NCBI GenBank assembly: GCA_020650975.1
Contig: JAIPMN010019275.1
Location: 1-21,251 of the forward strand
Length of the DNA: 21,251 nucleotides
Source of the DNA: Apostichopus californicus
Taxonomy: Eukaryota > Echinodermata > Holothuroidea > Aspidochirotida > Stichopodidae
Direction: 5' to 3'
The notes under the pieces are model-generated. The model was not told the origin of the DNA, made no database searches, and saw only the letters and a list, made by a program, of their open reading frames with translations. Below are positions 9,561 through 19,600 of the stretch, piece after piece. The stretch's first letter is position 1; the number at the start of each line of letters is the position of its first letter. The translations under genes and the position numbers were made by a program.

Positions 9561-12500
9561 AAAAGCCCCATTGACTTACACACTAAATCAAAAACGCAAT
9601 GTGGTCTTGAAGTCTAGAAAGAAGTTCTCACTAGATAAACTCTACCCATCACCGGATAGCTGACAAGTTGGCCTTTCGTAACACCATTAATTTTCCGTAT
9701 AATGACCGTGTAGACCGAGCCAGAAGTGTTCGTCACTTGTAAACAAACCTCTTCACTCAGTAGTAAACAATTTTCGTACGCTGCTCCTGGTAGGGGTCTT
9801 AAATTGCCTCAATTTTTATTTTTATTATTGTCATCTTTAATGAGGGTAGTTCTGCTCAGTGCAGAAGCACTGCTTTCCAGAGGAGCCCTCAATAAAAAAT
9901 ACATGTACAATATTATGCAGAAGAAAACGGTACACATCCAAAAGCACACAAAGGACGGCAAAATGATAGACAAACAAATATCAGACATCTAAACAAAAAA
10001 TATAAGTTTTCAATTGGGTCAATTTTAGACCCCTTTAGGCCCCTCAGGAGCAGCATGGGGTGGGGGTAATGAGATGGATCCCTCCACCTGGAAAATCGAA
10101 GAATTTTCTTAAAATGCTATTCCTTAAGGAGACTTGGCCACCCTAAAACTTTCAAGTATATATTACAGCGCTGCGACACGAAAACTGTTTTGCTTTGCTG
10201 AATCACAGCACATTGAATATATGAAAAGTGAAATTTTCACAACTGAATACCCAGGACCCCTACCAGGGCTTAGAACACATTAAAGGGTGTGAAGACTCGC
10301 GCACTGGCAAACAGAAATGTCTAATGCCGGTAATTTGACCTAGTTTCGAATGAGGTGTAACAGAAATGTTAAACACCACCATCGATCCCAAAAAAATACA
10401 CACACAGCTTTCTATACCGTCGGTAATTAGACACTAGTGCAGTCAGTACATACAGCTGCGGTCAATACCCACAGCACAGTATACAAACGATACAGCGATG
10501 GACATCTCAGGTCTAGCTAAAGATAACAATTAAGGTATCACGTTTCATTACTGTCTGCATTTTGTAGCGACACGAACAAAACGTCACTTGCAAGCAACAG
10601 AAAGTTAACTTTTTCAGATGGCCGCACGCGGTTTGGGGGGAGTCTTCAATGCCTATAAGGAGAAATTTATACATTCAAAAATATGGTTTAATTTGGGACA
10701 TTCAATTGTTTCACTGTAAACCAGTTAGCTATTTGAAAAATCAATAATATAGAATCCAAACACAACACAAAACTGAATTATCGTTTCTTCCTCAATTGTA
10801 CAATCTTTAATTATTCATAGCATCTTTTGTGGTAAAATATACAGAAAGGAAGAGGAAAATTAGCCAAAAAAAAAAATCATACATAGGTGAACCAACATGA
10901 CATACTCTCAACGAAAATGGCTTTTGAAACCCAAGGCACACAATTCAGATCCTTTTAGGTTATATGACACACACAGCGCCTTAAAACACGTTGTTACATA
11001 AAAAAAATAATCATATTAAAGAAGTCAATGCAATTATTGTTGGCTGATAGTTGTGTGATGATACAGAGCAATAGGAACTGTGCTTTATGTTTAATTGACC
11101 AAATCAAAGGGGCAGACTGGAATAACATTACTGCCATTGATGATGGTGTGGATGTCATCCTATTAAATCCTTTCCAATATGAATCAAGGCATTACATGAA
11201 TTCAACTAGTCTCCAGCCATAGCCCAAGTCTACTCTTCTCTCTGCCCAACCCCCTCAACACCTCCCTAAAGGGACAAGGAATGAGTCCAGCTGAACTGCT
11301 GATTAAGCACTTTATTTCAGTACAAATGTTTATTAGAGCTAGCAGAAGTCTGGATAAAGAAGAGAAAAGTGCAATGGAATTGGGCCTTCCACACAGAGAG
11401 AAAATTACAGCAAAACTGGCATTATTAAATAAGTGTAAAAAATAGGCAGTTTCCAAGTTTGATCAATTCTGTGCTAAGGTGAGATTCTCTCTCTCTCTCT
11501 CCAGAGTAGTCTCAGATCGATTATTTCCTAACAGAGACCACACCTGACTTACCATCAGTGCAAAATACATATTGTAAGTTTACAAACATAGTATAACAAG
11601 GGCTGGAACATTTTTCAAAACTACTTGAATAAAAGTCATCAGAAAAACCTCTTATATGCCAGAAAGTAAAATCATGGTCACTCCCATTCTAAACTTCCAA
11701 CTTACATTTTACGACCACCCTCAGAGATGGTTTCCCTCCCTTGGACAATTAATTATCCATGTGACCCATCCTCTTTGTCTCTACATAAACTGAAGAGGCC
11801 GAACCTTCAAGAGAGTACCATGATGCTACATTCCAGGGGGAGGGGGGGGGGGAGGGGAGGAACACTGATGGTTTTAACTTCCCCACTCTGTCTTTCACAT
11901 GCCAGCCATTCCCTGCCCCTGTAGTTTTCTTATAATCAAAACCTGCAAATCTATGTATTTATAGTATGCTGTACTGTGCCTTCTCAATTAAACATATCAA
12001 CCAGTCAATAAAACAGTACCAAGGTCTCTGCAACCACGAACATCCAACAAAGTTGTTTTCATATATAAAAAAACATTTGTGTCAAACATATGCATCACCT
12101 GATGTAGGTCTCATTACAAAACAGCAACTGATATTTTTTATGCCAAGTTTAAAGGAAGAAATATACTAAATTATGACTCTTGGCAAAACTTTATAGCTAA
12201 GACTGCATGCAGATGTTAATGACAAGGTAACTTGTCAGAATGTTCAACATTAGAGATTGGTCATGATTTTACTTTGACTATTTAAAATATATAAAATGTT
12301 AATAAGCACTGAATTGGAGGCGTTCTTGTAACAGAGAAATGTTTACAAACTTTGGCTATTTCATTCCTACTATTTATGCACTAGGAAAAACAACTTCCAT
12401 ACAGCTGCTTACTTTCATTCATTTCCTTTGGGTTTTTTCAAACTTTTAATAGGCTTTTTTTGTTGTTGAAAATTCTTATTTTAGTCCAAAGCACAAGCTA

Positions 12501-13740
12501 CCCAACATCTCGATGGCTAGTTCATAGTTCAACTCATACTGCAAGCTAAGCTCTAAGCTGCCACAGATCATTTCAGGATCATTTCCAATTATAGAGATAG
12601 ACGTAACACAGTGTTTGTGTGCCTGTTACTGCATTCTATGCAAGTAAGTGTATACGTATGATATTTGATATCTTATTATTATCAAGGTTAAGCATAAAAT
12701 ATTTCAATAAAGAGTAGCTAACCTTTAACCTTTTCCAAATTATCGTTCAAAACTTCTTGCGTATTGTGACACAAGGTTGTAGACCAAATAACTACTCTTC
12801 CCCTGTCTCCCCACGTCCCACACCCCCCCTACCGGCGGAGGTTTCCAAGAAAAAAATAACCTTGCGACTGGTGCACCAAGATTTTACAACATATTCTAAA
12901 GTCAAAATAAAATCATTTTAACATGAATATCCACAAGTACATCTGCTTCACCTGTGATATATGGAGATACCACACTGCGACACAATACCGTCAGTCTCAC
13001 AATTAAACCGTGAAATGATCTGTAACAGTAAGAACCATAGCACACTGAAGCAGTGATTATGAACAACATACTTGAAAATATGGAATGTTAAAGTTAAGAA
13101 ATTACAAGCAATCTTTCTATTTACGAAACGAACAAACAAACTAAACTATTTTGTGTGTTGATCATGAATACTCATGTATCTTTGTTGTGGTAATTGTAAC
13201 TACCTGAGTTGTATACACTTAAAAGACACTCCCACTAAACATCCTGGGAGGTTGATGATGCTATTATGAAACTAATCAGTATTCTACAATTTTCATGCTT
13301 CAGAATAAATTCCTAGAACAGAACAAGCTTACACCTAGGTTTGGGTATAATTTGTTGGTGAATTAAAACTGTGTCCATTGAAGGCCGTTATCTTGTAGAG
13401 ACAGAATATTATTAAAGAGTGGGAAGATATACTTTTAATAAAGTACAAAGTCCATTTCTTTCCTGACAGAAAATCCACTTTTCACTTTACAAAATATAAC
13501 TCACTTCAGGATATTATATTTAATTCTCACAATTATTATACTTTGGCAAGACAATTTACTTAAAGGACTGTAGGCACAAATTTCTTTCCACTCTTGACCA
13601 TGTAAGGCCACAGCTAGAAGTCAAAAACTATATTTCTATTACCATTTTCATCTTCTTTTAAATTTTAAGAAAACAAGCATTTCAGCACCAGAGTGGTTGG
13701 ACTAGTTAGTCGCACACACAGGCCATAATATCAGCTCATC
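9561..13740. other. Intergenic region, no gene recognised
   Basis: This lies between PUF60 (starting leftward at 9308) and the XPO7 3' end. Open frames here (for example 9726-9992, 11028-11222 and 11202-11456) carry no recognised domain and have ordinary random-frame composition. Small landmarks are a CT run near 11487-11502, a G-rich run at 11836-11860 and a C-rich stretch near 12800-12830. No tRNA, rRNA or intact transposon was seen. Confidence 0.45.
11836..11860 (+). repeat. G-rich low-complexity run
   Basis: The run is a nearly pure G stretch broken by single A residues, with at least four G-tracts, so a G-quadruplex is possible on the plus strand. It is intergenic, with no gene nearby. 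Confidence 0.6.
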
Positions 13741-13746
13741 AGAATA

Positions 13747-13993
13747 TGTTTGTATGTATGTATATGTGATCTTCCCGCAAGCAGGAACTCGCGAAAGAAG
13801 CCATGGAGGCTTATAGACTCGCAAGCTGACCGAAGCCAATCTCTCGGCACACATCCATTTAACGTCCATGTCGGGAAGTTGTTATTGAACAACACCCTTG
13901 CCAGACGACACACATTGCTGTCGGCGGGGAATCGAACAGGGGATCTCATGACTGGGAGACGCCGGCGTTAACCACTAGGCTATACACTCCGCC
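13747..13993 (-). mobile_element. tRNA-derived SINE, copy 1
   Basis: On the minus strand the element begins GGCGGAGTGTATAGCCTAGT, with box A TAGCCTAGTGG and box B GTTCGATTCC. The tRNA-like head ends in CCCGCC, which can pair with the 5' GGCGG. A body of about 150 bp follows (GTTCAATAACAACTTCCCGA, then CTTGCGGG), then a CATA-type simple-repeat tail. This is a pol III promoter head, body and simple tail, the standard SINE layout. No clear target-site duplication was found. Confidence 0.85.
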
Positions 13994-14365
13994 TGGTACT
14001 AATAGGCTGGTACTAAGAGAATAGGTACTAAACTCAACAGCAAAACTGACAACTTGAACGGCCTGAAAAATGCATGAAAAATTTGTCAAGTACAAATGGT
14101 GTTCAACGCTATCCATGGCTAGTCTGTTGTTAATATTATTCTTAAAGAACATTTCTCTGTTGAGTTAAAGGAAATTTGTAAAAGAATCAATAACCATTAA
14201 GGACTGGACTTAGTAGCTGACATCATTCACTAAGCCTTTAAAGGAACAGGCCAGTTTGATATAGGGGAATATCTTAAAAACTAATTCCCTCTCAGACTGT
14301 TCTGTAAGTCATCCTTTAAAACGACTGAGTTTCCATCTGCAATAGGCCAGAAATGAGGAGATATT

Positions 14366-14614
14366 GTATGTATGTATGTATGTTTATGTGATTTTCCCGC
14401 AAGCAGGAACTCGCGAAAGAAGCCATGGAGGCTTATAGACTCGCAAGCTGACCGAAGCAAATCTCTCGGCACACATCCATTTAACGTCCATGTCGGGAAG
14501 TTGTTATTGAACAATACCCTTGCCAGATGACACACATTGCTGTCGGCGGGAATCGAACAGGGGATCTCATGACTGGGAGACGCCAGCGTTAACCACTAGG
14601 CTATACACTCTGCC
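14366..14614 (-). mobile_element. tRNA-derived SINE, copy 2
   Basis: Same family and orientation as the copy about 620 bp to the left. I count about seven substitutions and one single-base indel across the aligned part, so the two are roughly 97% alike. Differences include the last base pair of the head and one G lost from the box B flank. The tail is a TATG/CATA run at 14366-14382. A short atatt on both sides might be a remnant of a target duplication but is too short to rely on. Confidence 0.85.
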
Positions 14615-15463
14615 ATATTAATGTCATCACTGGTTTCATCCAACCGGCTATCGTTCGTACGCCGGTGTGGTTATCGCATGGACTGTCATTTTACCACATA
14701 ATGTGCAGAGCTGACATTCAGTATTCGTCTTAACATCTGTCATATACAAATTCTGCTTTGGTTTGGTTGACTACCATCATGCTGAGAGCAAGATTTGGCA
14801 AGTATGGTTGCAATCCTGAGTTAGTATCTTTTAGGATTAACTATTCAGTAACAGAAGAAAAAAAGTACAATTTTAAGGTGTTTGAGAAACCGCTATTTGC
14901 TTAAAAAGGACAAGTGTATCAGGACTTGAAGTAGAGGATGCATAACGGAATACCATTCTAAAGAAAACTTCACAAGCTTTGTACAAGTACCAGGGACTGA
15001 AACAAGTTCAACTCCTGAGGTATTATTAGTTAGCGAAATTTAATGTCCTTCTTATGACAATTCAAGCTGTAGCTCTTTTGACAAAATTTGTATACGTTGT
15101 TGTTTTTGTAGACTTTTCAGCTGTTTATTGACTTTCTCAGTCCTATTTTTTCTACTTTAATGTTGAACGAATAAAAACATAAATATTGGAATGGAGAAAT
15201 TTGACGACGTTTCTCATGAGTAATTTTTCATGACTCGTGACAGTTTTTCGTCAGACTTTTATCAAAGTGCTTCTGATTTTATCAAAATACAGACTTCTGC
15301 GATTTGAAAGCGCATACATTAGGACTATCAAGATATTTTCAAAGTGACATGCACATATTACCCCGCATAGCTGTGGATTTCAAACTGTTATCGATGCATC
15401 AACTATTGGAGAAGGCCCTGAAGAAATACCTACTTTATTTGTTATGGTACATGTGACCATACC
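14615..15463. other. Intergenic region, no feature seen
   Basis: This lies between the second SINE and the minisatellite. No coding frame, RNA gene or repeat was recognised. Confidence 0.4.
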
Positions 15464-15870
15464 GACACAGAAATGTTACCGCTACGCCACCTATCTTATT
15501 TGGCATTTCCCACGAAAGCTCACCCCAGAGAAAATTTACTGCTACCGTACCTATCCTAGGTGGCATGTCTTACGAGGACAGACCCAAGGGGAATGTTATG
15601 GCTAGGAATACTATCTTACTTTGCATCACCATTGACAGCATACCTCAGGGGAAAGTTACTGCTAGGGTACCTCTCCTAGTTAATAGCATGTCTTACGAGA
15701 ACATACCCAAGGGGAATGTTATGGCTAGTAATACTATCTTAATTGGCATTACCGTTGTTGCTGGTGTGTCTCACGACTACATACCCAAGAGAAATTATGG
15801 CTGATAGGTAACCTATCTAATGCGGCATGATCCATGATGGCATACCAATAAGAAATGTTACTGCTAGGAC
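15464..15870. repeat. Degenerate minisatellite, ~60-75-bp unit, about 6-7 copies
   Basis: Units recur with the words gaaatgtta or ggggaatgttat, then ctgctagg or ggctagg, then cctatcct or ctatctta, ggcat, cttacga and catacccaa. Unit lengths vary, and every second unit seems more alike (caaggggaatgttatggcta at about 15583 and 15706), hinting at a two-unit higher-order period. It lies 0.6-1 kb past the XPO7 stop and may be in its 3'UTR or just beyond. Confidence 0.8.
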
Positions 15871-16487
15871 TCCTAAACTGCATAACATGGTGGTCGCAGA
15901 AGACGTAAGTCCATTTCTGCCTTGCCAAATATCTTGTCACTTTTACCCTGGCATATTAAAGTTTTATGGAAACATAAAAATTAATTGTGTCAGCTAAAGA
16001 TCCTGTGATATATGTATTCAATCAGCTGAGACCGGTGAGATAATATTTAGCCTGCTTGCAACTAAAGACGCTGCATTTACAGAGAAAATGACCATCTGAG
16101 GTCGAACCAAGTCAAGGGAAGTTTATGCATACATTTGTGAATACAGCTGCTTTTAAATAACGACACAAACTATCAACAACAATTTGACACCTTCCCGTTA
16201 CAGTCAATAACATAATTCTGGAACCATCTCAAGAAGGAAGGTGGAAAAAAACAAATTGAAATAAAAAACTTCCAGCCCTGTGTTGTAATCACTGTAAAAT
16301 GACTTGCTGCATAGAGCTTTGGCTAAGGGTTAAACCCTATCAATACAAACGGGAAACAAGTAAACACAGGTGCTCTCTTCAATATTCTCTGTCTTTCTCT
16401 GGAACTGGCATACAAAAATTTGTGGTATCAAAAACATTCCTCTTCTGTGAAAAATATAAACCTATGAAAAACTCTCGTCAAGTAGTA
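15871..16487 (-). other. XPO7 3' untranslated or downstream region
   Basis: This follows the XPO7 stop codon on the minus strand. No AATAAA is seen on the minus strand close to the stop. The nearest I find is around 15435-15440 (TTTATT on the plus strand), inside or beside the minisatellite region, so the transcript end is unsettled. Confidence 0.4.
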
Positions 16488-16602
16488 CTAGCTCATCATG
16501 TCAAGTCCAACGGATGAGTTATCAGCATTTCTAGCTGTGTCGTTGGCGGTGCGTAATGAATCGTTGATGTCACGTCTGAATATGGATAGGTTCTGCGTAA
16601 AT
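16488..16602 (-). CDS. XPO7: XPO7 last coding exon
   Basis: Acceptor CCCTCAG precedes ATTTACGCAG. The exon enters in phase 2, so AA from the previous exon plus A gives Lys, then [16 protein letters not shown]. It ends LDMMS and TAG at 16488-16490. It is too short and split to appear as an open frame by itself. The C-terminal motif matches known XPO7 (FTQNLSAFRRE...DMMS from memory). Confidence 0.93.
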
Positions 16603-19600
16603 CTGAGGGAAAAATGGAGAGAGGTCAGTAGTAACTCTAAGAAATAGCTTTTGTCTTAAGGTTTCAGAGAAGAGATAAATAATTAAGCACTTCACATATA
16701 CCAAGTTAAAATATATCCAAGTAAAAAGTAAAAGGTACATAAGGTCTTAAACATTGTCCAATATTTATTTTTGGACAATGAAGATGAAGCCTCTGAAGAA
16801 GATCGTGCTAGGATCGGAATGTCAGGCCAATTTACTTTTACACAATATTTATTTTTGTTAGTTGTATCTTCATGACTTTTATTATGAAACCTCAATTGCA
16901 ACTTATAAAAAAATCAAAGGTAAATGGTTATAAAGGGCTTTTCCAAAGGATATTCTATTTCTAAACCATATTTTGGATCAACATTATGACTGACTAAATT
17001 TCAACCGCATGTAGTAGGATTTTATGCACCTTTCCTTAATAGTTTTTGACAAACTTGAAGTAACCCTTTTTTTAAAATATCGAATCAGATTCAAGTAGTA
17101 GTTGTTCTTGTAGTGCAAAACTTAAATAAATTGGGTTTTAGGATGTTGTAGTTTCAAGAATTGCAATCTTATTATGACTAAGTACTCGGTAGATTTGGTA
17201 AAATCTCTGATGAAACTCAAAAAGCTGCTCTTTCTGGATTCAAACCTAACAGTTCTTGGAAACCTCAAGTTAGCCTTTTACTAAAGATTAAGAGAATATT
17301 GATGGTGTACTCTGTGTGTTGTCATTAATTATGAAACAGCAATAGACCTTCTTGAGGTAGTTAAAAACCCAACCATAATCTTCAGCTGATAGGATGAATG
17401 TTGATCTTTGAGATGAACAACAATTCCTCCAAAACAGCAATTAAAAAAATCTTGATCCGTTTGGGAGATATCCTACTTAATAAAGTCGTGTCTCGGAGCT
17501 GCTGCAATTTTGTAAATCTGAAATGTCATAGTGGCCCACTTTTTTTTTTCCATTTCATATTTTTAAGATAGAATGTCCTCTGTCGGTCATGTTAAGAGCT
17601 TCACTATTTTTGGTTCAACGTTTGCCACATTCATATCCATTACAGTCCATAACCCTAATAACTAAAAGAAAAACACTCAAAATGAAGTACATGTTGGCCA
17701 ACAATACCATGTTTAGACTTGGTCAAGTCTTTAGCCACGGGTATGAAGGAGCGTTAAACCTGTGGTATCTTCTGCATGGAATGATACATTTTTCTTAGCT
17801 GGTTGGGAAAGTCGTTCATGGCATTTGGGTTTGTGTCTCCTTTAAGATCTGAGACATGGCTAACGATGTATTTTATATGTGTGTATAAGTTTTACAGGAG
17901 ATGTTTGCGCCACAGTTATGACCGACCAACATGACTCTCTCTCTATCCGTCTTTTTATCTTACAGTGGAATAAATTATCAATGGAAGTTCTTGTCAGTAC
18001 TGTTCTCCGTTTCCCACATTTCATATTCTTTCCAGATCACAACTCACTTGTCTCTGTTCTTTGTTCTGAGATTTCTTTCGATTCCCTCCATGAGATTCTT
18101 GAAACATTGCAACATGTCCGTTTGCTTCTCAGGTGATTGAGCCGAGACTACATTTTGTTGAAACTCTGTAAAGTACTGATGCAGATAACACAGACAAGAA
18201 AAGGAGAAAAAAAAGAAAAAAATGAAACGAGAAGAAATATCCATCATAAATGGTATACAAATACAAACAACATCTTAGTGCCAATTAAATAGTCTACAAA
18301 CTCTTATGTTGAAGGTTTGTCTTCACACAGGTGAGGTTAGGGGCAGTGAGGGGAGAGGAGGGGAAAGTGGAGGGGAGAGTGGAGAGGGAGAGGAGAGCTC
18401 TTATGTTGAAGTTTGTCTTCACACAGGAGAGGAGAGGGGCAGTGCGGGGAGATGAGGGGAGAGTGGAGGGGAGGGAAGAGGAGAGGATGAAACTTACCTC
18501 CTCATTAAGTAAGATGAGGCCAAGTAACGGTCTTGACATGGACCACTGGTTCCGACACTCCTCAAACATTATAATATTCAGTACCGTTGACAACATCTTA
18601 GAGGGAAGAAGAGGAGGGTTAAGAGAGTCAATCATAACAAGCAATGCTATCATTACTTCATTAAGACTGAACAAAAGTACAACCTAAATGATCCACCCTC
18701 TCCCCCAACCCCTCCCTAACAAGAACAAAATCAGAGATATATGACAATCATTATTAACATGTTGGATATAGAAGGTAAATAAGTGGGATAAACAAAAGAT
18801 ATTGTTCAAGTCTTAACATTGGGTGTTCTTGCTCAGGGAAACCTGTACTCGTTTGACATCACAACCTTGTAAAGATATTTGAGAGGATATGATGATGAAT
18901 GATGGTGTCAAATCTATGCAGCTGAGAAAACAACATTTCTTGGTAATTTATACCTTACCATCAAAGTCACATGGCCCTAAACTACCTTTACTCACACCCT
19001 CTTAAACATTGACAGAAAATACTCAGGTAAACATGTTCGACTGCACTGTCACAAAAGTCATTGTGTAAACGATGAAAACAAATGCCAGTCTACATGCGTG
19101 TACAACGTTTGGTCACATGGACCCAAATTATGACATTTTTACTCCAATTGACATAAAACTATTAAACCCCAAATGTGTTTATCATCATGTCTACCTGATT
19201 TATAAAGTATATTGGAGAATTTTTCTAAATTTCATAATAATGACAAAGATTTTCATTTTTTACGATAGCACCACATAAGCATGATTTACTCACTTGCTGT
19301 AAAATCTCTCTTGGAATGTCCATAATTTTAGGAAACTGATCGTTCTTGTTTTTGCCAGTTTTGTGCAACTGCTTGAAAAGGTAAGTGACAATGTGGTCCA
19401 GAGTTGCACAACAGCCTGTGCAAACCATGGTATCTGTATTGCATAAATTAAATAAAGATTACAAACCATGGTATCTGTGTTGAATACATTACAAATCATC
19501 ATATCTGTATTCAATCAATTAAATATAGGTTACAAACAAAGGTATCTGTTTTGAATACATTACAAACCATCATATCTGTATTCAATAATCAAAATGAACA

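Noticed and set aside
9786..10267. 13-bp inverted repeat cctggtaggggtc / gacccctaccagg as possible MITE ends
   Set aside because: The match does not extend beyond 13 bp, and no flanking target duplication or further terminal similarity was found.
13922..13993. Genuine tRNA gene
   Set aside because: Box A and box B are present, but the anticodon loop does not close properly and the sequence continues into a SINE body present in two copies.
13731..14535. Repeated frames containing LARVLFNNNFPTWTLNGC
   Set aside because: Both are read through the two SINE copies; SINEs are non-coding.
15565..15804. 79-codon plus-strand frame with repeated MSYE.. peptide
   Set aside because: It is produced by the minisatellite at 15464-15870 and has no coding support.
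16299..16517. 72-codon plus-strand frame overlapping the XPO7 stop
   Set aside because: It is antisense to the XPO7 last exon and downstream region, with no recognised domain.
18331..18687. 118-codon plus-strand frame rich in E, R and G
   Set aside because: It is antisense to an XPO7 exon and to the purine-rich 97-bp duplication; low-complexity shadow frame.
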